DNA of 64,000 bases, taken from positions 29,696 to 93,695 of the forward strand of contig NZ_JAOQMX010000010.1 in NCBI RefSeq assembly GCF_025960985.1, in the 5' to 3' direction. Below, piece by piece: positions 52,711 through 62,056 of the stretch. A program made the translations under genes and the position numbers. This DNA comes from Flavobacterium psychraerolatum. Lineage in GTDB: Bacteria > Bacteroidota > Bacteroidia > Flavobacteriales > Flavobacteriaceae. The notes under the pieces were generated by a model. That model was not told the DNA's origin. It saw only the letters and a list, made by a program, of their open reading frames with translations, and did no database searches. The number at the start of each line of letters is the position of its first letter. Positions within the stretch are counted from its first letter, which is position 1.

Positions 52711-53994
52711 TTACTTTCGAACAAATGGAGGTAGTAATTGGGAAGAAATTTCTCCAAAACCAATTCTCACTTGGCTGTTTTTGCAAAATCCTGTCATGAT
52801 TACTGTATCATAATCATTAATAAACTTTCGTTCTGTACCATCATTTAATTTGATTGGATTTTTACCTCCCCAAGTCAATTCCAGCATTGAGGCATAGTTT
52901 TCTTTATTCGGTCCAGAAATTGCTCCTGATCCCATCATATCACCAGAATTTATTCGACATCCACTAGAAGCATGATGCGTCAGTTGTTGATTCATAGTCC
53001 AATAAAGGTGTTTTAAATTGGTTTTACTCACTATATTTGCTGTTCCGTTTTCAGGCTGTATTGCAACATCCAATTGAATATCAAAGGAATTTTTTCCTTT
53101 TTGCTGTAAGTATGGAAGTGGACTTGGGATTTGTTTTGGTCCATGGACTTTAAAAGGCTCTAAAGCATCCATTGTTACAATCCAAGGAGAAATAGAAGTT
53201 GCAAAATTCTTTGATAAAAATGGGCCTAATGGTAAATATTCCCATTTTAGAATATCTCTAGAAGTCCAATCATTCAACATTACCATTCCAAAAATATAGT
53301 CTTCTGCTTCATTAATAGGAATCATTTCACCCATGATATTTGCATCTGTTGTAATAAAAGCAGTTTCCAATTCAAAATCAATTGAACGAGAAGGTCCGAG
53401 TACAGGAGTACTTTCTCCAACAGGTAGGGTTTGACCTAGAGGTCTATGAACAGGGATTCCAGACGGAATGATAGTAGAGCTTCTGCCATGATATCCTATT
53501 GGTATATGTGACCAGTTTGGTAACAATGCATTTTCTTCTTCACGAACCATTTTTCCTAAGTTCGTAGCGTGCTCTTTACTAGAATAAAAATCAGTATAAT
53601 CACCAATTAAAACGGGTAGTTGCATTTCTACATCCGAAATATTGAAAATAACAATGTCTTTATGTTTGTCATTATCTCTTAAACTTGAATTGTTTTCATC
53701 AAAAATGTCACCAATTCTATTTCGAACTAACCTCCAAGTTTTTTTTCCATCAGAAATAAAATCATTTAAGGTATCCTGCATAAACATATCATCAGTCAGT
53801 TCAATGCCTGAAAAATAATTCATTTGTTGTAAAGCCCCCAAATCAATGGCGTAATCTCCTATTCGGGTTCCCACCGTGACTACGTTCTCTTTGGTTAGGA
53901 AAACACCAAAAGGGATGTTTTGAATAGGAAAATCGCTGTTTTCAGCAACTGTCAACCAGGATTTTCTTTTTGTATCGTTAGCAGATATAGGCAT
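52711..53994 (-). CDS. fahA: fumarylacetoacetase
   Basis: Last step of tyrosine degradation: hydrolysis of fumarylacetoacetate to fumarate and acetoacetate. The 427-residue length fits. It has an N-terminal SH3-like domain (FPIQNIPFGVFLTKENVVTVGTRIGDYAIDLGAL, about 19-52) and the catalytic domain. DYTDFYSSKEHATNLG lies near 126 (metal aspartate and catalytic histidine), PIGYHGRSSTIIPSG near 156, DFELETAFI near 199, and VMLNDWTSRDILKWEYLPLGPFLSKNFATSISPWIVTMDAL near 230-270. fumC, which would handle the fumarate, lies about 2.2 kb away. Divergent from glyA, with overlapping promoters. Confidence 0.95.
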   Translation of the reverse strand: MPISANDTKRKSWLTVAENSDFPIQNIPFGVFLTKENVVTVGTRIGDYAIDLGALQQMNYFSGIELTDDMFMQDTLNDFISDGKKTWRLVRNRIGDIFDENNSSLRDNDKHKDIVIFNISDVEMQLPVLIGDYTDFYSSKEHATNLGKMVREEENALLPNWSHIPIGYHGRSSTIIPSGIPVHRPLGQTLPVGESTPVLGPSRSIDFELETAFITTDANIMGEMIPINEAEDYIFGMVMLNDWTSRDILKWEYLPLGPFLSKNFATSISPWIVTMDALEPFKVHGPKQIPSPLPYLQQKGKNSFDIQLDVAIQPENGTANIVSKTNLKHLYWTMNQQLTHHASSGCRINSGDMMGSGAISGPNKENYASMLELTWGGKNPIKLNDGTERKFINDYDTVIMTGFCKNSQVRIGFGEISSQLLPPFVRK

Positions 53995-54026
53995 ATAGTA
54001 TTGGTTTTTGTTGAAAAATATTATAT

Positions 54027-54075
54027 CAAATATATCATAATCTAGCTATTGAACAAACGTTTTTTTGTATTTTTG
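54027..54075. promoter_or_regulatory. overlapping divergent promoters of fahA and glyA
   Basis: Minus strand for fahA: TTG (54056-54054), 19 bases, TATATTTG (54034-54027). Plus strand for glyA: TTG (54049-54051), 16 bases, TATTTTTG (54068-54075). The two upstream elements lie within TTGAACAA (54049-54056), so one polymerase should exclude the other. Confidence 0.6.
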
Positions 54076-54100
54076 CCTGAAATTAACTAAATTGATAGAA

Positions 54101-55375
54101 ATGCAACGCGACAAACAAATTTTTGACCTTATTCTTGAAGAACAAGATAGACAAGTACACGGATTAGAATTGATAGCCTCTGAAAACTTTGTTAGTGATG
54201 AAGTAATGGAAGCAGCAGGTTCTGCTTTGACAAATAAATATGCCGAAGGATATCCAGGTAAAAGATATTATGGTGGTTGCGAAGTAGTTGATATTGTGGA
54301 GCAAATTGCTATTGATAGAGCCAAAGAATTATTTGGAGCTGTATATGCAAACGTACAACCTCACTCAGGTTCTCAAGCAAATGCTTCTGTATTTCACGCT
54401 TGTTTGCAACCAGGTGACAAAATATTAGGTTTTGACTTATCTCACGGTGGTCATCTTACTCACGGTTCTCCTGTTAACTTTTCTGGACGTGTTTACAACC
54501 CAGTTTTTTATGGTGTTGAAAAAGAAACAGGTCGTTTAAACTACGATAAAATTCAAGAAATTGCTACTAAAGAACAACCAAAATTAATCATCGCGGGAGC
54601 TTCAGCTTATTCTCGTGATATGGATTTTGAACGTTTTAGAGTAATTGCAGATAGTGTTGGAGCTATTTTGATGGCTGATATCTCTCACCCAGCAGGATTA
54701 ATTGCAAAAGGTTTGATGAATGATCCAATTCCTCACTGTCATATTGTTACTACAACTACACACAAAACGTTACGTGGACCTAGAGGTGGTTTGATCTTAA
54801 TGGGTAAAGATTTTGAAAACCCATGGGGATTGAAAACTCCAAAAGGGGATATTAGAATGATGTCTTCATTATTGGACTTAGCAGTTTTCCCTGGAAATCA
54901 AGGTGGACCATTAATGCATATTATTGCTGCAAAAGCAGTTGCTTTTGGAGAAGCTTTGCAAGATGAGTTCTTTACTTATGCACGTCAATTGCAAAAGAAT
55001 GCTAATGCAATGGCTGATGCTTTTGTAAAAAGAGGATATGATATCATCTCTGGTGGTACAGACAATCACATGATGTTGATTGATCTTAGAAACAAAGGAA
55101 TTTCTGGTAAAGATGCTGAAAATGCATTGGTAAAAGCAGAAATCACAGTAAACAAAAATATGGTTCCTTTTGATGACAAATCTCCATTTGTAACTTCTGG
55201 TATCCGTGTAGGTACAGCAGCTATTACAACTCGTGGTTTGGTTGAATCTGACATGGAAACTATTGTTGCTTTGATGGATAGAGTTTTGACAAATCATACT
55301 GATGAAGCCGTTATCGAAGCTGTGGCTGATGAAGTAAACGAAATGATGAGCGAAAGAGCTATTTTCGTATTCTAA
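54101..55375 (+). CDS. glyA: serine hydroxymethyltransferase
   Basis: Interconverts serine and glycine with transfer of the one-carbon unit to tetrahydrofolate. From the ATG at 54101 ([35 protein letters not shown]) the product has 424 residues; the open frame reaching back to 54065 lies in the promoter region. Signatures are [20 protein letters not shown] near 43, [13 protein letters not shown] near 87, [13 protein letters not shown] near 194 and the PLP lysine in [20 protein letters not shown] near 219. Codon use looks like that of a highly expressed gene. Folate supply links it to folP. Confidence 0.97.
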   Translation: MQRDKQIFDLILEEQDRQVHGLELIASENFVSDEVMEAAGSALTNKYAEGYPGKRYYGGCEVVDIVEQIAIDRAKELFGAVYANVQPHSGSQANASVFHACLQPGDKILGFDLSHGGHLTHGSPVNFSGRVYNPVFYGVEKETGRLNYDKIQEIATKEQPKLIIAGASAYSRDMDFERFRVIADSVGAILMADISHPAGLIAKGLMNDPIPHCHIVTTTTHKTLRGPRGGLILMGKDFENPWGLKTPKGDIRMMSSLLDLAVFPGNQGGPLMHIIAAKAVAFGEALQDEFFTYARQLQKNANAMADAFVKRGYDIISGGTDNHMMLIDLRNKGISGKDAENALVKAEITVNKNMVPFDDKSPFVTSGIRVGTAAITTRGLVESDMETIVALMDRVLTNHTDEAVIEAVADEVNEMMSERAIFVF

Positions 55376-55434
55376 ATTTTTAAAAGCTAAAGTATTTAAA
55401 TTGGTCAACAGTTTAAATGTTTAACGGATAATTT

Positions 55435-55510
55435 AAAAGTTTAAAGTTTGAATATTTGCGTGAATATAAAATCATTGCAGAGAATTTAAACTTTAAACTT
55501 TTTTTCTTTT
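55435..55510. repeat. AT-rich inverted repeat (AAAGTTTAAA family)
   Basis: AAAAGTTTAAAGTTT (55435-55449) is the exact reverse complement of AAACTTTAAACTTTT (55488-55502), with a loop of about 38 bases and a following T-rich run. It could act as the glyA terminator, and resembles the inverted repeat at 540-615. Confidence 0.6.
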
Positions 55511-55564
55511 TATCGAATGAAGCTTAAAACAAAATTACCTTAAACCATTTCTAAACTTTAAAAT

Positions 55565-56158
55565 ATGGGCGTATTACGATTACAATTACCTACAGATCCA
55601 AGATGGGTGAATATTGTAGAAAAAAATATAGAAGAGATTTTGACCGATCACGCTTGGTGTGAACAAAAAGCAGCAACCAATGCAATTACGATCATCACTC
55701 AAAACTCTGAGCACCAAGATTTGGTACAAGATCTATTGGCATTGGCCAAAGAAGAAATTGATCATTTTGAGCAAGTACACAACATTATTATTAAACGTGG
55801 AATGAGGTTAGGTCGCGAGCGTAAAGATGATTATGTAAACGAGCTATACCTGTATATGAAAAAATCAATTGATGGGAGCAGAATTTCAGCATTAGTAGAG
55901 CGATTACTATTTTCGGCAATGATTGAGGCTAGAAGTTGTGAGCGATTTAAAGTTTTGTCAGAAAATATAAAAGACGAAGAATTATCCGTTTTCTATAGAG
56001 ATTTAATGGAAAGCGAAGCGGGACATTATACCACCTTTATCACTTATGCTCGAAAATATGGAAAAGGAGTTGATGTTGAAAAACGTTGGAGAGAGTGGTT
56101 GGCTTTTGAAGAGTCTGTGATTGCGAATTACGGAAAAGGAGAAACAATACACGGATAA
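55565..56158 (+). CDS. miaE: tRNA-(ms2io6A)-hydroxylase (MiaE-like)
   Basis: A non-haem di-iron hydroxylase acting on the 2-methylthio-N6-isopentenyl adenosine at tRNA position 37. The 197-residue protein begins MGVLRLQLPTDPRWVNIVEKNIEEILTDHAWCEQKAATNAI and shows the ferritin-like iron ligands in EQKAA (about 36), LALAKEEIDHFEQVH (about 64-78), SAMIEARSCERF (about 121-132) and MESEAGHYTTFITYAR (about 150-165). Matches family length. The transcript ends in a hairpin overlapping the stop codon. Confidence 0.93.
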   Translation: MGVLRLQLPTDPRWVNIVEKNIEEILTDHAWCEQKAATNAITIITQNSEHQDLVQDLLALAKEEIDHFEQVHNIIIKRGMRLGRERKDDYVNELYLYMKKSIDGSRISALVERLLFSAMIEARSCERFKVLSENIKDEELSVFYRDLMESEAGHYTTFITYARKYGKGVDVEKRWREWLAFEESVIANYGKGETIHG

Positions 56159-56178
56159 ATAATATTTATCCGTGTATT
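56146..56178. terminator. 16-pair hairpin overlapping the miaE stop
   Basis: AATACACGGATAAATA, A, TATTTATCCGTGTATT: a perfect inverted repeat with only one base between the arms, shared by convergent miaE and fumC. It lacks a long T-run, so termination may be weak or the RNA ends may be formed by processing. Confidence 0.65.
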
Positions 56179-56183
56179 ATATT

Positions 56184-57569
56184 CTAAATCATATCTGCAG
56201 GTTTCACCCATTCATCAAATTCTTCAGCCGTTACATATCCTATTTTAACGGCTTCTTCTTTTAATGTAGTTCCGTTTTTGTGTGCTGTTTGTGCAATTTC
56301 GGCTGCTTTGTAATACCCTATTTTGGTGTTCAAAGCGGTTACAAGCATAAGTGAATTGCTTAATAACTCTGATATTCGTTTGTAATTGGGTTCAATTCCT
56401 TTTGCACAGTGCTCGTCAAATGAGGAGCAAGCGTTGCCTAGTAATTGTGCAGATTGCAAAAAGTTATAGGCAATCATTGGCTTGAAGACATTCAGTTCAA
56501 AATGGCCTTGCATACCACCTATAGTGATGGCTACATCATTCCCCATAACTTGTGCACAAACCATGGTTAATGCTTCGCATTGCGTTGGGTTTACTTTTCC
56601 GGGCATGATAGAAGATCCTGGTTCGTTTTCGGGTAATAAAAGTTCTCCAATACCTGAGCGAGGCCCAGAGGCTAACATTCTAATATCGTGTGCTATTTTA
56701 TTCAATGAAACAGCCAACTGTTTTAGTGCACCATGGCTTTCTACAATAGCATCATGAGCAGCCAAAGCTTCAAATTTATTTTCGGCGGTCCTAAATGCAT
56801 GTCCAGTGAATTCAGAAATGTATTTGGCTACCAAAACGTCGTATCCCTTTGGAGTATTCAAGCCCGTGCCTACAGCAGTTCCTCCTAATGCAATTTCAGC
56901 TAAATGGGGTAACGTATTTTTTAAAGCTTTAAGGCCATGATTGAGTTGTGCTACATAACCTGAGATTTCTTGACCTAGTGTAAGCGGTGTAGCATCCATA
57001 AGGTGCGTGCGGCCAATTTTGATTATGTCTTTAAAATCAATCGCCTTTACTATCAATGTGTCTCGAAGTTTTTCTAAGGCTGGAATTGTAATCTCAGTTA
57101 GCATTTTGTAGCCTGCAATATGCATAGCGGTAGGGAAGGTGTCATTGGATGATTGTGATTTGTTGACATCATCATTGGCTTTTATAAAAGGTTCGTTTTC
57201 TCCGATTTGCAAGTTATTTATTATTTGAGCGCGATTGGCAATAACTTCGTTTACATTCATATTGCTTTGGGTTCCCGATCCAGTTTGCCATATCACGAGT
57301 GGAAAATGTTCATTCAATTCCCCATTTAAAATTTCGTCACAAACTCTAGCAATAGCATCTCTTTTTTCTAACGATAAAACGCCTAATTCACAATTGGTGT
57401 AAGCAGCTGCTTTTTTGAGGTAGGCAAAACCCATAATTATTTCGTTTGGCATAGATGCAGGAGGACCGATCTTGAAATTTGACTTTGATCTTTCAGTTTG
57501 AGCACCCCAATATTTATCTATGGGAACTGCAACTTCGCCTAGTGTATCTTTTTCTATTCTAAATTTCAT
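56184..57569 (-). CDS. fumC: class II fumarate hydratase
   Basis: Reversible hydration of fumarate to malate in the TCA cycle, with no iron-sulfur cluster. The 461-residue product is full length: [33 protein letters not shown] at the N-terminus, [21 protein letters not shown] near 95-115, [17 protein letters not shown] near 134-150, [22 protein letters not shown] near 182, and the signature loop [21 protein letters not shown] near 312-332. Single-gene unit, convergent with miaE. Confidence 0.96.
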   Translation of the reverse strand: MKFRIEKDTLGEVAVPIDKYWGAQTERSKSNFKIGPPASMPNEIIMGFAYLKKAAAYTNCELGVLSLEKRDAIARVCDEILNGELNEHFPLVIWQTGSGTQSNMNVNEVIANRAQIINNLQIGENEPFIKANDDVNKSQSSNDTFPTAMHIAGYKMLTEITIPALEKLRDTLIVKAIDFKDIIKIGRTHLMDATPLTLGQEISGYVAQLNHGLKALKNTLPHLAEIALGGTAVGTGLNTPKGYDVLVAKYISEFTGHAFRTAENKFEALAAHDAIVESHGALKQLAVSLNKIAHDIRMLASGPRSGIGELLLPENEPGSSIMPGKVNPTQCEALTMVCAQVMGNDVAITIGGMQGHFELNVFKPMIAYNFLQSAQLLGNACSSFDEHCAKGIEPNYKRISELLSNSLMLVTALNTKIGYYKAAEIAQTAHKNGTTLKEEAVKIGYVTAEEFDEWVKPADMI

Positions 57570-57660
57570 AGTTTCTATGATTAAGTTTGACTGTATTTCT
57601 TAGTATCTTTTATAAAAGTACAAAATTGTATTTTTCTTATGTAATTTCATTCCTTTTTTA

Positions 57661-57691
57661 TTGTCAACAAAAGATATTAAACCTATATTTG
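57661..57691 (+). promoter_or_regulatory. promoter of the 54-residue membrane protein gene
   Basis: TTG (57661-57663), 20 bases, TATATTTG (57684-57691): a full Bacteroidota match 27 bases before the ATG at 57719. Confidence 0.7.
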
Positions 57692-57718
57692 TGGCTACAT
57701 TCAAAAATTCCGGAAAAC

Positions 57719-57883
57719 ATGTTTGAATTTTCACAGTATTTAGGCTTTTTACTTTTCTTAACCGTATTAACTATAGGTTTTTGGTTAATGTTCTTTCTTG
57801 TAGGTATCGTTCAATATTGGATTGGCGGTGCTTTATATGAATTATACAAAGAAAAGAAAGCAAAGAAACAACAATCACTTTAA
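57719..57883 (+). CDS. 54-residue single-TM protein
   Basis: The ATG at 57719 gives MFEFSQYLGFLLFLTVLTIG followed by FWLMFFLVGIVQYWIGG and a basic tail ALYELYKEKKAKKQQSL. The first 40 residues form one long or two short membrane segments, with the positive tail predicted inside the cell. A perfect promoter upstream and a terminator downstream show that it is a real one-gene unit. The open frame extends upstream to 57587 but that crosses the promoter. No family is recognised. Confidence 0.7.
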   Translation: MFEFSQYLGFLLFLTVLTIGFWLMFFLVGIVQYWIGGALYELYKEKKAKKQQSL

Positions 57884-57904
57884 TTTTAAATTGATTTGAA
57901 GTAC

Positions 57905-57932
57905 AAAGGACTCGCAAGCGAGTCCTTTTTTT
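57905..57932 (+). terminator. intrinsic terminator
   Basis: AAAGGACTCGC, AA, GCGAGTCCTTT, then four more T, ending the 54-residue gene. Confidence 0.9.
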
Positions 57933-57975
57933 GTGCCTTATTGTAAAATGTGAATAGATAAGTTCCGATAAATAC

Positions 57976-58007
57976 AAAAAAAAACGTCCCAAATTATTGG
58001 GACGTTT
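57976..58007 (-). terminator. intrinsic terminator of the OmpA-family gene
   Basis: AAACGTCCCAA pairs with TTGGGACGTTT around ATTA; on the minus strand a run of nine T follows. Confidence 0.9.
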
Positions 58008-58046
58008 CTATAAAATAGGTGAACTATATTTTAGGTCAATTAAGAT

Positions 58047-58883
58047 TTATTTACCTTGTTGTTTTTTCATTTCTTTTTCGATCATATCATAGAATTGGTC
58101 GATTTTTGGTAAAATAACAATACGAGTTCTACGGTTACGAGCTCTGTTTTCAGCAGTATCGTTTGGTACCAAAGGAATGTAAGAACTTCTACCTGCAGCA
58201 ATTAATTGCTCTGGTTTAACTCCTAATTGATTTGTTAACACACGGATAATTGAAGTAGAACGCTTCACACTTAAATCCCAGTTGTCAAGTAACACTCCAC
58301 TACCTACATAAGGTACGCTATCTGTGTGACCTTCTACCATACATTCAAAGTCTGGTTTGTCATTTACTACTTTAGCCACTTTGGCTAAAACTCCTTTTGC
58401 TTTATCGCTTACTTCATAGCTACCGCTTTTGAATAATAATTTATCTGCGATAGAGATGAAAACAACTCCTTTTTCAACATTGATTTCAATATCTGGATCA
58501 GAAATTCCAACCGAGCTTTTCAAGCTAGATACCAAGGCAAGGGTTACACTGTCTTTTCTTGTCATTGCATCTTGCAATCTTGTAATTCTTAAATCTTTTT
58601 CTTTTAAACTTTCAAGAGATTTTTCTAAGTTTTCAGCTCCTTTAGAAGTTAACATGGTTAAGTTCTTAGAAGTAGTCATTAAAGTTTCGTTGTGATCTTT
58701 CAATCCTTCAACTCTAGCTGTAAGTCCTGCTTTATCTTCAAGACAGCTGTTTAATTTAACGGTACAACTATTTAATAAATCTTGAGTTTCTTTGTTTTTA
58801 GCTTCCAATGCAGTATACTTCTTCTTGGAAACGCACGAGGTTAAAAGTGCTAATACTGATAATGCGACTACGATTTTTTTCAT
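58047..58883 (-). CDS. OmpA-family lipoprotein
   Basis: A 278-residue protein. The signal sequence MKKIVVALSVLALLTSCVSKKK has a lipobox cysteine at residue 17. A coiled-coil region (about 25-115: LEAKNKETQDLLNSC...ENLEKSLESLKEKDLRITRLQDAM) leads to an OmpA C-terminal peptidoglycan-binding domain (about 130-265). The domain includes FVSIADKLLFKSGSYEVSDKAKGVLAKVAKVV, CMVEGHTDSVPY, WDLSVKRSTSIIRVL and NRARNRRTRIVILPK. It should tether the outer membrane to peptidoglycan. A TAAATTTG promoter box lies at 58916-58909 on the minus strand. Confidence 0.93.
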   Translation of the reverse strand: MKKIVVALSVLALLTSCVSKKKYTALEAKNKETQDLLNSCTVKLNSCLEDKAGLTARVEGLKDHNETLMTTSKNLTMLTSKGAENLEKSLESLKEKDLRITRLQDAMTRKDSVTLALVSSLKSSVGISDPDIEINVEKGVVFISIADKLLFKSGSYEVSDKAKGVLAKVAKVVNDKPDFECMVEGHTDSVPYVGSGVLLDNWDLSVKRSTSIIRVLTNQLGVKPEQLIAAGRSSYIPLVPNDTAENRARNRRTRIVILPKIDQFYDMIEKEMKKQQGK

Positions 58884-58957
58884 AAAATTGATTAATTAGG
58901 TTTGTGTACAAATTTAGTTCTTAATCTTCATAAGATACTTATAATACAGTGTTAATA

Positions 58958-59944
58958 TTAGTTAACAAATATCTTGCCGTGATTGACGTAATAGTTGTAA
59001 ACAATAGATTTCGCTTTAAAGTAATTTGTATGTTGTGAGTTGGTTCTCTTTTTGTAATTCCTTATGAATGAGCCGTAAAAACTAAAATGGGCATGTAGTA
59101 TTGCCAAAAAAAGCTTCCACTTTCCTTGAGAAATAAATTTTAATCCTGCTATTCCATCCAAAATCATTCTTGAAAAAAGAATAGGGAGTAAGGATGATGT
59201 GGGTAAGTTTTTTACCAACATGAACAAGGAATTTCTAAAATTGAGATAGGTTTTTTTTGGATTTCCTAATTCTAATGTCGCTCCCCCTACGTGATAGACC
59301 GCCGATTTTGGATTGTATTTGATAGTAAATCCTTTGTTGATGATGCGCCAACACAAATCAATTTCTTCTTGATGTGCAAAAAAATCGTCGTCAAACCCCT
59401 TTAATTCATGGTATACTTTGGAACGAATAAAAAAACAAGCTCCTGATGCCCAAAAAATTTCTTTTTCATCATTATATTGACCATTGTCTTTTTCGATAGT
59501 TTCAAAAATGCGTCCTCGACAGTATGGATAACCATATTTATCAATATAGCCTCCTGCAGCACCTGCGTACTCAAAATATTGCTTATTTTTGTAATCAAGA
59601 ATTTTTGGCTGTACGACAGCTGTATTTGGTTCTTTTTCGAAAGTGTTAATAATGGGCTTTAGCCAGTTTTCGGTTACTTCGATATCTGAATTAATTAAAG
59701 CGTAAACATCTGCCTCGATGTGTTGCAAGGCTTCATTGTACCCTTGTGCAAAACCATAATTATCTTTGTTTTGTATGATTTTAATCGATGGGAAATTCTT
59801 TTGAACAAAGGTGATTGACTCATCTGTAGACGCATTGTCCGCTACATATAGTGTAGCTTCTTGGGAATATTGAACCACCGATGGTAAAAATTGTTGGAGT
59901 AATGCAACTCCGTTCCAATTGAGGATAACGACTGCTATTTTCAT
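58958..59944 (-). CDS. family 2 glycosyltransferase (rhamnosyltransferase-like)
   Basis: A 328-residue GT-A fold enzyme. MKIAVVILNWNGVALLQQFLPSV at the N-terminus, YVADNASTDESITFVQKNFPSIKIIQNKDNYGFAQGYNEAL near 34-74, the DxD-type metal site in YALINSDIEVTENWLKP near 82-98, and the acceptor region CFFIRSKVYHELKGFDDDFFAHQEEIDLCWRI near 173-204 are all clear. The C-terminal part (about 235-300) is hydrophobic or amphipathic and may contact the membrane. It probably adds a sugar to a cell-surface glycan; donor and acceptor are not known. Only three bases separate it from the upstream HSDR_N-like gene. Confidence 0.92.
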   Translation of the reverse strand: MKIAVVILNWNGVALLQQFLPSVVQYSQEATLYVADNASTDESITFVQKNFPSIKIIQNKDNYGFAQGYNEALQHIEADVYALINSDIEVTENWLKPIINTFEKEPNTAVVQPKILDYKNKQYFEYAGAAGGYIDKYGYPYCRGRIFETIEKDNGQYNDEKEIFWASGACFFIRSKVYHELKGFDDDFFAHQEEIDLCWRIINKGFTIKYNPKSAVYHVGGATLELGNPKKTYLNFRNSLFMLVKNLPTSSLLPILFSRMILDGIAGLKFISQGKWKLFLAILHAHFSFYGSFIRNYKKRTNSQHTNYFKAKSIVYNYYVNHGKIFVN

Positions 59945-59947
59945 TTT

Positions 59948-60394
59948 TTAATTCTTGTATTGTGGTAAATCGGGTAGAAAATCATATTTCTCTTTTTCAT
60001 AATCCATTTGGCAAAAGTAGTGATTCAATCCGTTGGTAACCATTAAATATTCGGAATCCATTGCCAAGTTGTAGCGCGCGATTTGGTCAAAAACACTTTG
60101 GGTAATTTTGACTTCGGGTGCTTTGCATTCTACTAAAATATAAATAGAACCATCAGAATTATAAACTACCGCATCGTATCTTTTTTTTAAACCATTGACC
60201 TTTACTACTTTTTCGACGTTAATTAAGGATTTTGGAATTTGTTTTTCTTCTAATAAAAAACGGACTACGTGCTGACGAACCCATTCTTCGGGGGTGAGAA
60301 TGATGAATTTTTTCCTGATTTCATCAAAGATAGACACTTTATTTTCGCTATTTTTGAATCGAAATGTATAAGTAGGGAATTGTAGCTTTTGCAT
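59948..60394 (-). CDS. type I restriction enzyme R-subunit N-terminal-like (HSDR_N) protein
   Basis: From the ATG at 60394 (MQKLQFPTYTFRFKNSENKVSIFDEIRKKFIILTPEEWVRQHVVRFLLEEK) the product has 148 residues. It carries a PD-(D/E)xK-like nuclease core: RYDAVVYNSDGSIYILVECKAPEVKIT (about 91-117) with D, E and K in the expected spacing. There is no helicase domain, methylase or specificity gene nearby, so it is a stand-alone domain and not a working restriction enzyme. It is divergent from holA, a pairing I recall in other flavobacteria, which hints at a housekeeping DNA role. Confidence 0.85.
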   Translation of the reverse strand: MQKLQFPTYTFRFKNSENKVSIFDEIRKKFIILTPEEWVRQHVVRFLLEEKQIPKSLINVEKVVKVNGLKKRYDAVVYNSDGSIYILVECKAPEVKITQSVFDQIARYNLAMDSEYLMVTNGLNHYFCQMDYEKEKYDFLPDLPQYKN

Positions 60395-60527
60395 GGCGCA
60401 AAAATAATGATTTTTTTGGGATAGGAAGGACATAATTGTAGGTTCAAATATTTGAGTAATTTTCAATGTGTATTTTTTACTCGTTGTTGGTTTTTTGATC
60501 GAAATTGGCCTATTTACCTTACTGCCT

Positions 60528-60645
60528 GCGTGAGGGATAGGAATAAGCTACCGAAGTAGCATGGATAGCCCGACAGCAGTAAGGAAAGGGGCTTTGTAAG
60601 TGCAAACTACTGGAAGCCCCTTTTTTTACTGGTGTCACGCCCAAA
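60528..60645 (+). repeat. structured intergenic element, copy E
   Basis: GCGTGAGGGATAG...CACGCCC with the same plan as the copy at 6589. A small hairpin GCTAC-CGAA-GTAGC replaces CCGC-CGAA-GCGG, then GGATAGCCCGACAG. The long hairpin has CAGCAGTAAGGAAAGGGGCTT complementary to AAGCCCCTTTTTTTACTGGTG. Both stems keep pairing although the bases differ from copy A. It occupies the gap between the divergent HSDR_N-like and holA genes. Confidence 0.75.
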
Positions 60646-60691
60646 TAGAAATTGTTTATTGGAATGAATTTTTGAAATTGAAAATACGTAA

Positions 60692-61696
60692 ATGGACGAA
60701 GTAATAAAAATTGTTAATGATATCAAGGCTGGAAATATAAAACCGATTTATTTTTTGATGGGCGAAGAGGCTTATTATATTGATAAATTATCGGATTATA
60801 TTGAGGATACTATTTTGACCGAGGAGGAAAAAGGTTTTAATCAAACGGTTTTGTACGGTCGTGACGTATCAATTGAAGATATCGTTTCGACTGCAAAGCG
60901 TTACCCAATGATGGCAGACAGACAGGTAGTAATTGTGAAGGAAGCACAGGAATTGAGTCGTACAATTGATAAAATAGAAGCTTATGCAGAGAATCCGATG
61001 CAAACAACTGTTTTGGTATTTGCCTATAAATATAAAACGCTGGATAAACGTAAAAAGGTAACTAAGACGTTGGCCAAAAATGGTTTGGTGTTCGAAAGTA
61101 AAAAATTGTATGAAAATCAGGTTGGGGACTGGATCAAACGTGTCTTGGCAAGTAAAAAGTACAGTATCGAGCCCAAGGCGGTGGCAATGCTTGTAGAGTT
61201 TCTAGGTACAGACTTGAGTAAAATTAATAATGAACTAGAGAAACTAAAAGTAATTTTGCCAAAAGGGAGTACAATTACAGCGCATGATATTGAGGAGAAT
61301 ATAGGTTTTAGTAAAGATTTTAATGTATTCGAATTGCGTAAAGCTATTGGAGAACGCAACCAATTGAAGGCGTATAAGATTGCAGCCAATTTTGCTCAAA
61401 ATCCAAAAGATAATCCGATGGTGATGACTACGGGATTGGTATTTGGATTTTTTATTCAATTGCTAAAATACCATGGAACAAAGGATAAAAATCCAAAAAC
61501 AGTAGCCTCTGTAATAGGAGTAAACCCTTATTTTATGAAAGAATATGATGTGGCGATTAAGAATTATCCGATGCGAAAGGTGAGTCAGATTATAGCTTCA
61601 TTACGAGAAATAGACGTAAAAAGTAAGGGTGTTGGCGCAAATGCACTCCCAAATGGAGATTTATTAAAAGAAATGCTGTATAAGATTTTTAATTAG
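60692..61696 (+). CDS. holA: DNA polymerase III subunit delta
   Basis: The delta subunit of the clamp loader opens the beta sliding clamp. The 334-residue product has the N-terminal AAA+-like domain without an active Walker A (IVNDIKAGNIKPIYFLMGEEAYYIDKLSDYI, about 7-37; VIVKEAQEL near 85). The middle domain contains VEFLGTDLSKINNELEKLKVIL (about 169-190) and HDIEENIGFSKDFNVFELRKAIGERNQLKAYKIAANF. The C-terminal collar domain is GVNPYFMKEYDVAIKNYPMRKVSQIIASLREIDVKSKG. All match HolA. Confidence 0.94.
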   Translation: MDEVIKIVNDIKAGNIKPIYFLMGEEAYYIDKLSDYIEDTILTEEEKGFNQTVLYGRDVSIEDIVSTAKRYPMMADRQVVIVKEAQELSRTIDKIEAYAENPMQTTVLVFAYKYKTLDKRKKVTKTLAKNGLVFESKKLYENQVGDWIKRVLASKKYSIEPKAVAMLVEFLGTDLSKINNELEKLKVILPKGSTITAHDIEENIGFSKDFNVFELRKAIGERNQLKAYKIAANFAQNPKDNPMVMTTGLVFGFFIQLLKYHGTKDKNPKTVASVIGVNPYFMKEYDVAIKNYPMRKVSQIIASLREIDVKSKGVGANALPNGDLLKEMLYKIFN

Positions 61697-61744
61697 GGCG
61701 AAAAATTGACGATATTTGTCGTCTATAAAATCTGGTACATAATT

Positions 61745-61927
61745 ATGGCAATGAATAAAAATACCGTCTTGGGTTGGGCCACTTTCATTATGCTTGTGAT
61801 GGGCTTCTTATTGATCGGCCTAGGAGCTTTTCGATATGATGATGTTGCAGGTTGGGGTTTTGCCGCTGTTGGTGTTGGTTTTTTTGCTATATCATGGGTA
61901 TTTAATTCTTTGAAAGGAAGAATATAG
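61745..61927 (+). CDS. small membrane protein (CAL67264-like)
   Basis: The ATG at 61745 gives 60 residues: MAMNKNTVLGWATFIMLVMG, then LLIGLGAFRYDDVAGWGFAAVGVGFF, ending VFNSLKGRI. There are two membrane segments with a short loop. It resembles what I recall as the CAL67264 family membrane protein of flavobacteria, located near ettA. The function is unknown. The open frame reaching back to 61706 lacks support. Confidence 0.72.
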   Translation: MAMNKNTVLGWATFIMLVMGFLLIGLGAFRYDDVAGWGFAAVGVGFFAISWVFNSLKGRI

Positions 61928-62056
61928 GTTGACCGGTCTTAGGATAAGTATTTGATGTAAGTAGATTTATTTTACTTAATGATGTACTTGGAGGTGAGAA
62001 AAAATGTTGGTAATGGAGTGTAATAAAATTGTGAATTAAATTAATAAATATATAAA

